From assembly GCF_025195085.2 (NCBI RefSeq), contig NZ_JANAVY020000013.1, positions 48,729 to 112,728 on the forward strand: DNA of 64,000 nt. Reading direction: 5' to 3'. Below the pieces are notes generated by a model. That model did no database searches and had not been told where the DNA came from. It saw only the letters and a program-made list of their open reading frames with translations. Below, one piece after another: positions 1-8,709 of this stretch. Source of the stretch: Vibrio intestinalis. GTDB taxonomy: Bacteria; Pseudomonadota; Gammaproteobacteria; Enterobacterales; Vibrionaceae. Position numbers and translations under genes: made by a program. Every line of letters starts with the position of its first letter. The stretch's first letter is position 1.

Positions 1-648
1 AAGCTCAGGATCAGCGATAAATTCCCCTTTAGCGACACGTTTGGCGGCTCGCTCTAGCTTGCGTGCTGGTTGACTGAGCGCCCATGCTAGCCAAAGCAGC
101 AGTGGAGTACTGGCAAGCATTACTGCTAACAGTAATTGCAGTGGTCTATCGAACATGCGCAGTAAGAACGGTGGCGGTTGATCCCACTTGTATGCCACAT
201 ACATCAGTAAAGGTTCATTTGCGAGGGTAATCGGCACGGGGCCAGCAAGCATAAAATGGCCATACAGTTTCTGCTTAGGGCTTTCTAAAGATTCGACCGA
301 TGAGATAAGGTTTTGTAACGCGCGCTGTTTGAAGTCTCGTCTTTTGCTGGTGGTGAGAATGTTGCCATCTAAATCGCTGATGAAGTAGCGCGGTTTAGGA
401 TCGTGTGGTTTTGGGCGTAAAGATTCAATGCGACGAATGATTTGCTTAAGGCTTTTGTAGTGAGCAAACTGCTGCTCGACTCGTTGGCTGTACTTGACCA
501 TTCTATCGAGGTTTTCTGATGGAATATCTCGCGCTTTGCGCGGATCTAAATGGGGCAGCGAGAGTACCGCGATCAGCACCAACAACATGGTGAGCCAGAA
601 AATGGCAAAGATGCGCCCATAAAGGCTAGTGATACGAGGCAGGCGCAT
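1..648 (-). CDS. cpxA: Sensor histidine kinase CpxA (N-terminal 216 residues; cut by window edge)
   Basis: Reading the minus strand from an ATG at 648 gives an open frame to the window edge, beginning MRLPRITSLYGRIFAIFW. It shows a first membrane segment at about residues 12-31, a periplasmic sensor region at about 32-165, a second membrane segment near 170-190, and then the start of a HAMP region. The kinase domain lies outside the window. The start codon shares one base with the cpxR stop (TAATG), so the two genes are translationally coupled. Identity rests on this coupling to cpxR and on the CpxA-like N-terminus. By family knowledge CpxA senses envelope stress and phosphorylates CpxR. Confidence 0.9.
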   Translation of the reverse strand, partial: MRLPRITSLYGRIFAIFWLTMLLVLIAVLSLPHLDPRKARDIPSENLDRMVKYSQRVEQQFAHYKSLKQIIRRIESLRPKPHDPKPRYFISDLDGNILTTSKRRDFKQRALQNLISSVESLESPKQKLYGHFMLAGPVPITLANEPLLMYVAYKWDQPPPFLLRMFDRPLQLLLAVMLASTPLLLWLAWALSQPARKLERAAKRVAKGEFIADPEL

Positions 649-1334
649 TAATCCTCCTCTACCAACAGGTAGCCTCGGCCGCGCAAAGTTTTGATGCGCG
701 CTTTACCATCGAGGCGCTCAGGCAGTTTTTTACGCAGGTTAGAGACATGCATATCAATCGCACGGTCAAATGCCGCTAAACGTTTACCCAGCACATCTAA
801 GCTAAGATTTTCTTTAGTGAGCGTTTCCCCTGGGTGCTGAATAAAATGGCTGAGTAGGGCAAATTCAGTAGTGGTTAGGTCGATCAATTGTTGCTGGCAA
901 TACGCTTCTTGTTTGCCCGGATAGACGGTGATGTCTTGGTATTGTAAGCAGTCGCTAGGCTTTGCACTGGCTTTACTCTGCGTACGACGCAAAATAGCAC
1001 GAATACGCGCGAGTAATTCACGGTCGCTAAAAGGTTTAGGCAGGTAATCATCCGCGCCCAGTTCAAGGCCGATAACGCGATCGATCTCTTCCCCTTTTGC
1101 CGTCAGCATTAAAACGGGAGTTTCCCAATTTTCTCGGATACGTTTTAATGTCTCCATCCCATTGAGCTTTGGCATCATCACATCAAGCAAGATCAAATCA
1201 ATCTCTTGGCTTAGTGCAATAAGTCCGGCCTCGCCATCATTGGCTTCTGATACGGTAAAGCCTTCGAAGCTCAATACTTCTTTTAGTAGGCTGGTTAGCT
1301 CCGTATCGTCATCAATCAATAAAATGTGTGCCAT
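648..1334 (-). CDS. cpxR: Response regulator CpxR
   Basis: A 228-residue OmpR-type response regulator. The receiver domain has the acidic pocket D8-D10, the phosphorylated aspartate D51 (LILLDVMMP), T78 and the conserved lysine K100 in LPKPF. A winged-helix DNA-binding domain follows from about residue 130. CpxR with CpxA controls the envelope-stress response to misfolded periplasmic proteins. The gene is transcribed away from the cpxP-like gene, and a perfect CpxR box lies between the two, so autoregulation is likely. The TAA stop overlaps the cpxA ATG by one base. The length is normal for the family. Confidence 0.96.
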   Translation of the reverse strand: MAHILLIDDDTELTSLLKEVLSFEGFTVSEANDGEAGLIALSQEIDLILLDVMMPKLNGMETLKRIRENWETPVLMLTAKGEEIDRVIGLELGADDYLPKPFSDRELLARIRAILRRTQSKASAKPSDCLQYQDITVYPGKQEAYCQQQLIDLTTTEFALLSHFIQHPGETLTKENLSLDVLGKRLAAFDRAIDMHVSNLRKKLPERLDGKARIKTLRGRGYLLVEED

Positions 1335-1410
1335 GGCAGTGCCCTTATAAATACCTTCTAGTATTTATATTACTGATTATTTGGCGCAACCATTAGCCTA
1401 ATTTTTGCTC

Positions 1411-1425
1411 TTTACGATTCTTTAC
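1411..1425 (-). promoter_or_regulatory. CpxR box between cpxR and the cpxP-like gene
   Basis: The plus strand reads TTTACGATTCTTTAC; the minus strand is therefore GTAAA-N5-GTAAA, an exact match to the CpxR consensus. A further single half-site (TTTAC) lies at 1442-1446. The site sits in the divergent intergenic region, about 77 bp from the cpxR start and 91 bp from the cpxP start, so one site could serve both genes. Confidence 0.85.
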
Positions 1426-1515
1426 GCTCTCTAGACGTCACTTTACATGTGGGGTCGTATTCTAAACTCAAGCGCTGCAACGGGCAGCCTGTCTACGAAA
1501 CAGAAGGTATTGATT

Positions 1516-2010
1516 ATGAAACTGACAAAGAAACTTGTATTAGCAGCAGCGATTGTTCCACTAGCACTTGGTAGCGCATCAGCTTTCGCATTTGGCGGTA
1601 AAGGCGATCATAAAGGCCCACATGGTAAATGTGGTATGGGCATGGATCGCGGCATTATGAAGCAGCTTGATTTAACCGATGCGCAAAAAGAGCAATTTAA
1701 AGAGATGCGCAAAGCAAGCAAAGAAGAGATGAAAGCCAAGTTCGAAGCAAACTTTGAAGCGCACAAAGCTGAGCGCCAAGCGCATCAAGAAAAAGTGCAG
1801 CAACTGGTTCTTGCTGACAACTTCGACCAAGCGGCGGCGAATGAGCTAGCGAAACAAATGGTTGAGAAACAAACTGAGCGTAAGGTGAAAATGCTAGAGA
1901 AGCAGCATGAAATGCTAAGCGTGCTGACTCCTGAGCAAAAAACGAAGTTTGTAGAGTTAAGTAAAGAACGTGCGAGCAAATGTGCTGAAATGCGCAAAGA
2001 CCGTAACTAA
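1516..2010 (+). CDS. cpxP: CpxP/Spy-family periplasmic protein
   Basis: A 164-residue protein with a cleavable signal peptide (MKLTKK, hydrophobic core at 7-20, cleavage near ASA-FA at 23-25). The mature part is highly charged and helical and carries the two LTxxQ motifs typical of CpxP/Spy: LTDAQ at 53-57 and LTPEQ at 137-141. The ATG at 1516 is chosen because the signal peptide begins there; an upstream in-frame extension from 1447 would add a non-signal-like leader. The family acts as a periplasmic chaperone, and CpxP also inhibits CpxA. Divergence from cpxRA across a CpxR box favours CpxP over a generic Spy. The mature part begins with a Gly/His/Lys-rich stretch with one Cys (C39). Confidence 0.85.
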   Translation: MKLTKKLVLAAAIVPLALGSASAFAFGGKGDHKGPHGKCGMGMDRGIMKQLDLTDAQKEQFKEMRKASKEEMKAKFEANFEAHKAERQAHQEKVQQLVLADNFDQAAANELAKQMVEKQTERKVKMLEKQHEMLSVLTPEQKTKFVELSKERASKCAEMRKDRN

Positions 2011-2035
2011 TTCTTTGTTTTACTAAATGACTTTA

Positions 2036-2063
2036 CAAGGCAGCCCAAGTGGCTGCCTTGTTG
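2036..2063 (+). terminator. Stem-loop after the cpxP-like gene
   Basis: CAAGGCAGCC, a 5-base loop and GGCTGCCTTG form a perfect 10-bp stem, followed only by TTG. The U-tract is weak, so termination may be partial. Confidence 0.55.
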
Positions 2064-2129
2064 CATTTGCGATTAGCTGGTTATAATTAGCGCATATTAA
2101 TTATCCTACTTGATAGTAAGCGCTCAACA

Positions 2130-3038
2130 ATGAAACATGATTATGCCAAGCTCGTGACCTTGGCCGCTTGGACTGCAACCGTAGTGGCGACACTACTGCT
2201 GATCGTAAAACTCGCTGCTTGGTGGGTCACGGGTTCTGTCAGTTTATTAGCGTCGCTGATTGATTCTTTGCTTGATATCGCCGCCTCAGTAGTGAATTTG
2301 ATCGTGATTCGTTATTCACTTCAACCCGCCGATAGTGAGCATAGATTTGGTCATGGTAAAGCGGAGTCGTTAGCGGCCTTGGCGCAGGCGATGTTTATTT
2401 CTGGCTCGGCCATCTTCCTTATCCTAAATGGTGTCGAGCGCTTCTTCCGTCCACATGAACTTCAGTCACCAGAGTACGGTGTCTATGTGAGTTTGTTCGC
2501 TATCTTAGTTACCTTTGCATTAGTGCGTTTTCAAAAACAAGTGGTTGCAAAGACTGGCAGCCAAGCCATTGCTGCCGACTCACTTCATTATCAATCAGAT
2601 TTATACATGAACGCGGCGATTATGCTGGCACTAGGGTTAAGTTGGCTTGGCTTTGGTGTGGCAGATGCAATATTTGCTGTAGCGATTGGCTGCTACATTT
2701 TGTATAGCGCAGCCAAGATGGTGTATGAGGCGGTGCAAACGTTACTTGACCGTCAGCTGCCGGATGAGGAAATCGAACAAATTCGCCAGATTTGTGCCAG
2801 TGTTGATGGAGTACTAGGTGTTCATCAATTGCGCACTCGTATGTCTGGACCGGTTCGTTTCATTCAATTACATCTTGAATTAGACGACCATATCCCACTT
2901 ATTGAAGCTCATCGTATTTCTGATGAAGTAGAAATACGATTATTAGGCGAATTTTCTCAAGCAGACATTCTGATTCATCAAGATCCCTACTCAGTAGTGT
3001 ATACCTCGGAGAAGGATCAAAAGTCTGTGGACTGGTAG
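2130..3038 (+). CDS. fieF: Cation-efflux pump FieF (CDF family)
   Basis: A 302-residue CDF transporter with six membrane helices and a cytoplasmic C-terminal domain. The transport-site residues are D45 and D49 (LIDSLLD) in helix 2 and H153 and D157 (SLHYQSD) in helix 5, at the same numbers as in E. coli YiiP/FieF. The family exports Fe2+ and Zn2+ from the cytoplasm in exchange for protons. It sits between the cpxP-like gene and pfkA, an order close to that of enterobacteria (cpxP-fieF-pfkA). It looks complete and ends with no clear terminator. Confidence 0.93.
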   Translation: MKHDYAKLVTLAAWTATVVATLLLIVKLAAWWVTGSVSLLASLIDSLLDIAASVVNLIVIRYSLQPADSEHRFGHGKAESLAALAQAMFISGSAIFLILNGVERFFRPHELQSPEYGVYVSLFAILVTFALVRFQKQVVAKTGSQAIAADSLHYQSDLYMNAAIMLALGLSWLGFGVADAIFAVAIGCYILYSAAKMVYEAVQTLLDRQLPDEEIEQIRQICASVDGVLGVHQLRTRMSGPVRFIQLHLELDDHIPLIEAHRISDEVEIRLLGEFSQADILIHQDPYSVVYTSEKDQKSVDW

Positions 3039-3308
3039 CCAGTTGGAGATGGAAAAGTCAAAGTTATTGACTATCTTTTCAACGATAAAAGAAATAAACG
3101 TGATACTGATATGTATCAACAAAGTTAATTGCCAAACCTGTAATACTCTTACATAAGTAGAAAAGTTACATAATTTCGTGCAAATAAAAGTAGTATTCCT
3201 TTCAAGGAAAGGTAACATATTGCGCAATGAAAAGAATCTGGTCGGGGGCTTAACTGAAAGCCTCTAACGTAAAATTTGAAACAAGATTCCCAAAGATCGA
3301 GGGTGAGC

Positions 3309-4271
3309 ATGATTAAGAAGATCGGTGTTTTGACAAGTGGCGGTGACGCACCTGGCATGAACGCGGCAGTACGTGGCGTAGTTCGTACCGCGCTAACTGA
3401 AGGCTTAGAAGTATTCGGTGTTTTCGATGGTTACTTAGGCCTATACGAAGACCGCATTAAGCAACTTGACCGTTCTAGCGTTTCTGATGTTATCAACAAG
3501 GGCGGTACTTTCCTTGGTTCAGCGCGCTTCCCAGAATTTAAAGAAGTTGAAGTTCGTGAAAAAGCGATCGAAAACCTGAAGAAACACGGCATTGAAGCAC
3601 TGGTTGTTATCGGTGGTGACGGTTCTTACATGGGTGCTAAGAAACTGACTGAAATGGGTTACCCATGTATCGGTCTTCCAGGCACGATTGATAACGATAT
3701 CGCTGGTACTGACTACACGATCGGTTACCTGACAGCACTAAACACAGTTATCGATGCAATTGACCGTCTACGTGATACTTCTTCATCTCACCAACGTATC
3801 TCTATCGTTGAAATCATGGGCCGTCACTGTGGTGATCTAACTCTAACTGCTGCAATTGCTGGTGGTTGTGAGTACATCATTACTCCTGAGACTGGTCTGG
3901 ATAAAGAGAAGCTAATTGCAAATATCCAAGATGGTATTGGTAAAGGTAAGAAGCATGCAATCATCGCGCTTACTGAGCTAATGATGGATGCAAACGAGCT
4001 AGCTAAAGAGATTGAAGCGGCAACTGGTCGCGAAACTCGCGCAACAGTTCTTGGTCACATCCAACGTGGTGGTCGTCCGACTGCATTTGACCGTGTACTT
4101 GCTTCTCGCATGGGTAACTACGCTGTACATCTACTAATGGAAGGCCAAGGCGGCCGTTGTGTTGGTATTCAGAAAGAAGCGCTTGTTCACCATGATATCA
4201 TCGATGCAATCGAGAACATGAAGCGTCCAGTACGTAACGACCTATACAAGGTTGCTGAAGAGTTGTTCTAA
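3309..4271 (+). CDS. pfkA: ATP-dependent 6-phosphofructokinase
   Basis: A 320-residue protein, the standard bacterial PfkA length when started at the ATG at 3309, which follows a GAGGGTGAG ribosome-binding site. Visible motifs are the N-terminal [10 protein letters not shown] nucleotide loop, GGDGS, and the active-site [12 protein letters not shown] with the catalytic aspartate. It phosphorylates fructose 6-phosphate in glycolysis in the cytoplasm as an allosteric tetramer. The 270-bp leader upstream is unusually long for a gene with so strong a ribosome-binding site and contains short inverted repeats near 3198-3212 and 3247-3264. Codon choice is that of a highly expressed gene. Confidence 0.97.
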   Translation: MIKKIGVLTSGGDAPGMNAAVRGVVRTALTEGLEVFGVFDGYLGLYEDRIKQLDRSSVSDVINKGGTFLGSARFPEFKEVEVREKAIENLKKHGIEALVVIGGDGSYMGAKKLTEMGYPCIGLPGTIDNDIAGTDYTIGYLTALNTVIDAIDRLRDTSSSHQRISIVEIMGRHCGDLTLTAAIAGGCEYIITPETGLDKEKLIANIQDGIGKGKKHAIIALTELMMDANELAKEIEAATGRETRATVLGHIQRGGRPTAFDRVLASRMGNYAVHLLMEGQGGRCVGIQKEALVHHDIIDAIENMKRPVRNDLYKVAEELF

Positions 4272-4287
4272 TACAACGCTTTGAATT

Positions 4288-4320
4288 GAAAAAAACCACC
4301 TCAGCTGAGGTGGTTTTTTT
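4288..4320 (+). terminator. pfkA terminator
   Basis: The perfect palindrome CCACCTCAGCTGAGGTGG (4296-4313) is flanked by an A-run and a T-run, so it can also work on the minus strand for the converging mgtC-family gene. Confidence 0.9.
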
Positions 4321-4356
4321 ATGCCAGCTTTTTAGCCCGCTATTGTCATGGTGGCT

Positions 4357-4860
4357 TTACTTATCGCTGATTTTACTGCGTGGCAGTTTACGGCTTTGGA
4401 ATTTTTGATGCACACCACGACGCAGAGACTTGATGCGGTTCTCAGCCTTATCAACCCCTAACAATACCGTTAGAGTTAACGCGGTGATTAATACTGATTG
4501 CTGCATGTAGCCAAGGCCAATCATCATTCCTAAAGCCGCCAATACCCAAATTACCGCTGCAGAGGTCACGCCGTGAATCTTGCCATCTAAAGTCATCATC
4601 ACGCCGGCGCCTAAGAAGCCGACACCGGTAATGATTTGGCCAAGTACGCGCGCTTGGTCGAGTGTATTCGGTGATAAAGACACCGCCATCGACATAAAGA
4701 AATAAGTACCGGAGATCACTAAGATCGAGGTACGGATCCCCACTGGTTTACCGCGCGTTTGTCGCTCGACACCAATAAGAATGCCGTTGATCGCGCAGCA
4801 AAGCAGGGCAACCCAGCTGAATGGGCCTAAGTCGAGTAGTTGTTCGATATTTGCTGGCAT
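4357..4860 (-). CDS. MgtC/SapB-family membrane protein
   Basis: A 167-residue hydrophobic protein with about four or five membrane helices and the family signatures GIRT, a GVGFLGAG loop and GVTSAA. The ATG at 4860 is preferred because GGAGG lies five bases before it; a TTG 12 bases further upstream would lie inside that ribosome-binding region. MgtC relatives are linked to growth in low magnesium and inside host cells through effects on membrane ATPase, but short MgtC/SapB proteins in free-living bacteria have no settled role. It converges with pfkA and lies downstream of the pilin gene on the same strand. No Mg2+-transporter gene is beside it. Confidence 0.8.
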   Translation of the reverse strand: MPANIEQLLDLGPFSWVALLCCAINGILIGVERQTRGKPVGIRTSILVISGTYFFMSMAVSLSPNTLDQARVLGQIITGVGFLGAGVMMTLDGKIHGVTSAAVIWVLAALGMMIGLGYMQQSVLITALTLTVLLGVDKAENRIKSLRRGVHQKFQSRKLPRSKISDK

Positions 4861-4937
4861 ATTGACCTCCAAAAGCGCGGAGTATGCCTAGATAAGACCG
4901 ACCTATCGAACAAAAGATTTTTATCTAAAGGATAAAT

Positions 4938-5417
4938 TTAGCAACCGGTGGTTGTAAGCCTAATTGAAGGTAACGCTGTCGAGGTTGCTTCGGTGTAAAG
5001 TACGAAACATTGATCATTGATCTTGCGTTTACTCGGCGGCATGTAATGGATCATACCGTCGTCGGCATCGTTATTGCTGAAGTACCAATCTGCGCCATCA
5101 TCACCCCATTGAGTATCTTCAATATTGGCCTCTAGCAGCTTACCCCATGCCTCGGAGTTTTCTGCTTTAGCATAACCGTAAACAGTGCTTACTCCTTCAA
5201 CTGACTCGCTTGGCGCGCGGTCACGATTTTGAATGACTGCTTGGCCAAACAATTGATCGTTAGCCCCTTGCATCGCCCCTTGAAGTCCACGCAAAGCAGC
5301 GATGCGAGCATCAGTTTGTAGGTCAACGAATTTAGGCATCGCTGTCACAGCCAGAATCCCAAGCACAACAATAACTACGACCAATTCAATGAGCGTAAAA
5401 CCTTTAATCTTTTTCAT
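4938..5417 (-). CDS. Type IV pilin-like protein (MshA-type prepilin)
   Basis: A 159-residue protein with a short basic leader MKKIKG and the prepilin-peptidase site G-FTLIELVVVI, including the conserved Glu at +5. A hydrophobic helix follows to about residue 28, then a globular domain with two cysteines near the end (a Cys in NDQCF and the terminal Cys) that could form the usual pilin disulfide. It resembles the MSHA major pilin in its N-terminal third, but no pilus assembly genes are nearby. Its ATG overlaps the epmB stop by one base (TAATG) and it lacks a clear ribosome-binding site, so its translation probably depends on that of epmB. It may be a stand-alone pilin used by a machinery encoded elsewhere. 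Confidence 0.8.
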   Translation of the reverse strand: MKKIKGFTLIELVVVIVVLGILAVTAMPKFVDLQTDARIAALRGLQGAMQGANDQLFGQAVIQNRDRAPSESVEGVSTVYGYAKAENSEAWGKLLEANIEDTQWGDDGADWYFSNNDADDGMIHYMPPSKRKINDQCFVLYTEATSTALPSIRLTTTGC

Positions 5418-6439
5418 TATTCTAAGTGTAAATCCAGTGGAGTTTTACTCGTGCGGCCGCCAATCTCACGGGTTAGCTTCGGCACAAGATAGCCAGAAAC
5501 TCGAGCCATTACGCCAGCCATTATCGCTTTGGCTTGTTGATCTGAAATAAAGAAGTGCGCCGCGCCTTGTACTTTATCCAGTACATGAATGTAGTAAGGC
5601 ATGACCCCTGCATCAAACAGCGCTTCACTTAGGTTAACTTGTGTCTCGACACTGTCGTTAACGCCTTTGAGCATGACACCTTGGTTGAGGAGAGTAACAC
5701 CAAGGGTCTTTAACTTATGTAGCGCAGCTCTCAATTCATCATTGATTTCGTTGGCGTGATTGATGTGAGTAACAAGAATAACTTGTAGGCGTGTTTCCGC
5801 TAGCATAGAACATAGCTGATCCGTCACGCGATCGGGGATGACCACCGGAAGGCGTGAGTGAATGCGCAGGCGCTTAACGTGAGGAACGGCTGCAATACCA
5901 TCAATTAGCCATTGCAGTTCATCATCTTTAGCCATAAGAGGATCGCCGCCAGATAAAATGATCTCGTTTAGCTCAGGGTGCTGGGCGATGTAATCAAGAC
6001 TTTGCTGCCATACCTGCTTGCTGCCTTTGTTGTCCTGATAAGGGAAATGGCGACGGAAGCAGTAGCGGCAATTTATCGCGCAGCCACCTTTCACTATCAT
6101 CAGTGCTCGGTTGTGATATTTGTGCAGCAAACCGGGAATATCGTTGTTCTGCTCATCGAGCGGATCGGTTGAATAGCCCGGTTCTAGCAAAAATTCTTCC
6201 GATAACGGTAAAACCTGACGCAAAAGAGGGTCATAGGGATTGCCTTTTTCCATTCTATCGACAAAACTTTGCGGCACACGCTGTGCAAATAGCCGACGAG
6301 CTTTGAATCCAAGTTGCCAAGGTGCAGGATCAATCTGCAAATGTTCAAGCAACTTAGCTGGATCAGAGATCCCATTCGCTAGCTGTTTGAGCCAGTTTTG
6401 CTCAACAGATTCGATATTTCGGGTTATGATGTGCGGCAT
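5417..6439 (-). CDS. epmB: EF-P lysine 2,3-aminomutase EpmB
   Basis: A 340-residue radical-SAM protein with the iron-sulfur motif CxxxCxxC at C120, C124 and C127 (GGCAINCRYCF) and GGDPL further on. By family knowledge EpmB converts alpha-lysine to beta-lysine, which EpmA attaches to lysine 34 of EF-P. Divergent orientation next to efp supports the assignment over a catabolic lysine 2,3-aminomutase, as does its short length without the long C-terminal extension of the clostridial enzymes. epmB and efp start 32 bp apart and must share a compact control region. Confidence 0.93.
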   Translation of the reverse strand: MPHIITRNIESVEQNWLKQLANGISDPAKLLEHLQIDPAPWQLGFKARRLFAQRVPQSFVDRMEKGNPYDPLLRQVLPLSEEFLLEPGYSTDPLDEQNNDIPGLLHKYHNRALMIVKGGCAINCRYCFRRHFPYQDNKGSKQVWQQSLDYIAQHPELNEIILSGGDPLMAKDDELQWLIDGIAAVPHVKRLRIHSRLPVVIPDRVTDQLCSMLAETRLQVILVTHINHANEINDELRAALHKLKTLGVTLLNQGVMLKGVNDSVETQVNLSEALFDAGVMPYYIHVLDKVQGAAHFFISDQQAKAIMAGVMARVSGYLVPKLTREIGGRTSKTPLDLHLE

Positions 6440-6471
6440 TGAATTTAGCTCTAAGAATGTAAGAGGACAAA

Positions 6472-7038
6472 ATGGCTACTGTTAGCACCAATGAATTTAA
6501 AGGCGGTCTTAAACTAATGCTTGATAGCGAGCCTTGCGTTATCCTGGAAAACGAATACGTAAAACCAGGTAAAGGCCAAGCGTTCAACCGCGTTAAAATT
6601 CGTAAACTTCTTTCTGGTAAAGTGCTAGAGAAAACCTTTAAGTCTGGTGAAACTTGTGAAGTTGCAGACGTAATGGATATCGACCTAGATTATCTATATA
6701 ACGACGGCGAATTCTACCACTTTATGAACAACGAAACATTCGAGCAGATCGCAGCAGATACAAAAGCGGTTGGCGAGAACGCTAAGTGGTTAGTAGAAAA
6801 CAACACTTGTATGCTTACTCTATGGAACGGTAACCCAATCGCAGTTACTCCACCAAACTTCGTAGAGCTAGAAGTAACAGAAACAGACCCAGGCCTAAAA
6901 GGTGATACTCAAGGTACTGGCGGTAAACCAGCAACACTAACTACTGGTGCTGTTGTTCGCGTACCACTATTTATCGCAATCGGCGAAGTGATCAAAGTAG
7001 ACACTCGTTCTGGCGAATACGTAGGTCGCGTTAAGTAA
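6472..7038 (+). CDS. efp: Elongation factor P
   Basis: A 188-residue protein with the KOW-like N-terminal domain and the loop [10 protein letters not shown], in which K34 is the residue that receives beta-lysine. Two OB-fold domains follow. EF-P relieves ribosome stalling at consecutive prolines. The start follows AAGAGG. It is divergent from epmB, which encodes its modification enzyme. Length and modified lysine are as expected for the beta-lysylated EF-P branch. Confidence 0.97.
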   Translation: MATVSTNEFKGGLKLMLDSEPCVILENEYVKPGKGQAFNRVKIRKLLSGKVLEKTFKSGETCEVADVMDIDLDYLYNDGEFYHFMNNETFEQIAADTKAVGENAKWLVENNTCMLTLWNGNPIAVTPPNFVELEVTETDPGLKGDTQGTGGKPATLTTGAVVRVPLFIAIGEVIKVDTRSGEYVGRVK

Positions 7039-7059
7039 GCGTTACTTGCTTAAACTTAT

Positions 7060-7086
7060 AAAAAGGTCACTTCGGTGGCCTTTTTT
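7060..7086 (+). terminator. efp terminator
   Basis: AAGGTCAC-TTCG-GTGGCCTT stem with a stable tetraloop, followed by six T. Confidence 0.9.
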
Positions 7087-7153
7087 AGTTTTTGCGGAGT
7101 AATCATTGATGTGACACAATTTTCAAATAGAGATATGTTACTAAACTTACAAA

Positions 7154-8071
7154 ATGAAACAGACACTACAAATATGGCTTGATGCCGCTCGACCTAAAAC
7201 TTTGCCACTGGCACTGGTCTCTATATTGACTGGTAGTGTGCTGGCGTTTTCGACTCATAAATTCTCGGCATCCGTTGCAGTATTGGCTTTTGTCACCGCG
7301 ACGCTATTACAAATTCTCTCTAACCTTGCTAATGACTATGGCGATGCGGTCAAAGGCACAGACAACGATAAACGTCTTGGCCCAACGCGTGCGATCCAAT
7401 CCGGTTCTGTCTCTCTTAAAACCATGAAGCAGGCGATCATCGTCAATGTTATCTTCACGGCGATTTCTGGTTTAACCTTGGTGCTGCATTCTCTCAATAG
7501 TATGGAAAGCATCTTGGCTTTTCTTGGCTTAGGTGTACTGGCCATCGCGGCGGCCATTGCTTATACCGTAGGTAATAAACCTTATGGCTATGTTGGCCTT
7601 GGTGATATTTCGGTATTTATCTTCTTTGGTTTACTTGGCGTAGCAGGGACATACTTTTTGCACACTGGCATTGTTGATTTGTCGCTCGTTTTACCCGCGG
7701 TGGGCTGTGGGCTATTGGCGGTTGCGGTGCTGAACATTAATAATATGCGCGATATTGAAAACGATGAGCAATGCGGTAAACGCACCGTGGCGGTTCGTTT
7801 AGGGCAAAAGCGCGCTAAGCATTATCACTTTGTTTTGCTAGCCGGTGCCGTGGTCGCGTTCATCGTTTATTTGATGCTACAACCGACACCAGTTTGGGTC
7901 ACATTGCCATTCTTATTAAGTGCCCTAGTGGTGTTTAAACACGGTAAGGAAGTGTGGCTGGCCGAAAAACCCGCGCATATTGCTCCAATGATGCCGGTTA
8001 TTGTGAAATGTTCTTTGGTGACTAACCTATTGTTTGCTGGAGTTGTTATAGCTCAAACTCTGGTGAGATGA
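7154..8071 (+). CDS. menA: 1,4-dihydroxy-2-naphthoate octaprenyltransferase
   Basis: A 305-residue UbiA-superfamily membrane prenyltransferase with about eight or nine helices. The first aspartate motif is NDYGDAVKGTDND and the second is NNMRDIENDEQCGKRT, both typical of MenA. It attaches the polyprenyl chain to 1,4-dihydroxy-2-naphthoate in menaquinone synthesis, at the inner membrane. It lies 75 bp upstream of rraA in the same direction, as in E. coli (menA-rraA), and no terminator separates the two. Confidence 0.94.
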   Translation: MKQTLQIWLDAARPKTLPLALVSILTGSVLAFSTHKFSASVAVLAFVTATLLQILSNLANDYGDAVKGTDNDKRLGPTRAIQSGSVSLKTMKQAIIVNVIFTAISGLTLVLHSLNSMESILAFLGLGVLAIAAAIAYTVGNKPYGYVGLGDISVFIFFGLLGVAGTYFLHTGIVDLSLVLPAVGCGLLAVAVLNINNMRDIENDEQCGKRTVAVRLGQKRAKHYHFVLLAGAVVAFIVYLMLQPTPVWVTLPFLLSALVVFKHGKEVWLAEKPAHIAPMMPVIVKCSLVTNLLFAGVVIAQTLVR

Positions 8072-8146
8072 TCACCGTTTGTCATTGCAATGACTTACTG
8101 ACTGGATATACTCGATTAATAGACCAATGCTATGAGACGAAATGCT

Positions 8147-8662
8147 ATGGAATACAATACTTCAGCTTTGTGTGATATCTACTTAGATCAAGTAGACGTA
8201 GTAGAACCTATGTTCAGCAACTTTGGCGGCAGCGCTTCGTTTGCTGGTCAGGTAACCACGGTGAAATGTTTTGAAGACAACGGCATTATCCGTGATGTTT
8301 TAGAGCAAGATGGTGTTGGTCGAGTACTATTGGTTGACGGTGGCGGCTCATTACGTCGCGCGCTGATTGATGCCGAGATTGCGACTCTCGCTGAAGAGAA
8401 TGAGTGGGAAGGCATTGTGGTATACGGCTGCGTGCGTGAAGTCGACGAGTTGGAAGACATGAGCATTGGTATTCAAGCGCTCGCTTCTATTCCTGTTGGC
8501 GCAACCAACAAAGGTGAGGGTGAAACCGACATCCCAGTTAACTTTGGTGGTGTGACCTTCTTACCAGAAGATTATCTCTATGCCGACAATACCGGCATTA
8601 TCCTTTCTCAAGAGCCTCTGAATGTCGATTTGGAACTTGATGAAGAAGAGCAAGAGCTTTAA
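8147..8662 (+). CDS. rraA: Regulator of RNase E activity A
   Basis: A 171-residue protein, slightly longer than the 161 residues of E. coli RraA owing to an acidic tail ([11 protein letters not shown]). The body aligns with RraA by eye: SALCDIY near the start, [10 protein letters not shown], the glycine loop VDGGGS and [10 protein letters not shown]. The ATG at 8147 matches the family N-terminus MxYxTS; the in-frame ATG 15 bases upstream adds MRRNA only. RraA forms a ring-shaped trimer that binds RNase E and slows mRNA decay. It probably forms an operon with menA. Confidence 0.94.
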   Translation: MEYNTSALCDIYLDQVDVVEPMFSNFGGSASFAGQVTTVKCFEDNGIIRDVLEQDGVGRVLLVDGGGSLRRALIDAEIATLAEENEWEGIVVYGCVREVDELEDMSIGIQALASIPVGATNKGEGETDIPVNFGGVTFLPEDYLYADNTGIILSQEPLNVDLELDEEEQEL

Positions 8663-8681
8663 AGCTTAACCTGATATAACA

Positions 8682-8707
8682 AACGCCAGCAGATGCTGGC
8701 GTTTTTT
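8682..8707 (+). terminator. rraA terminator (bidirectional)
   Basis: AACGCCAGC-AGAT-GCTGGCGTT with a T-run on the plus strand; it also covers the end of the converging MATE gene. Confidence 0.85.
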
Positions 8708-8709
8708 GT

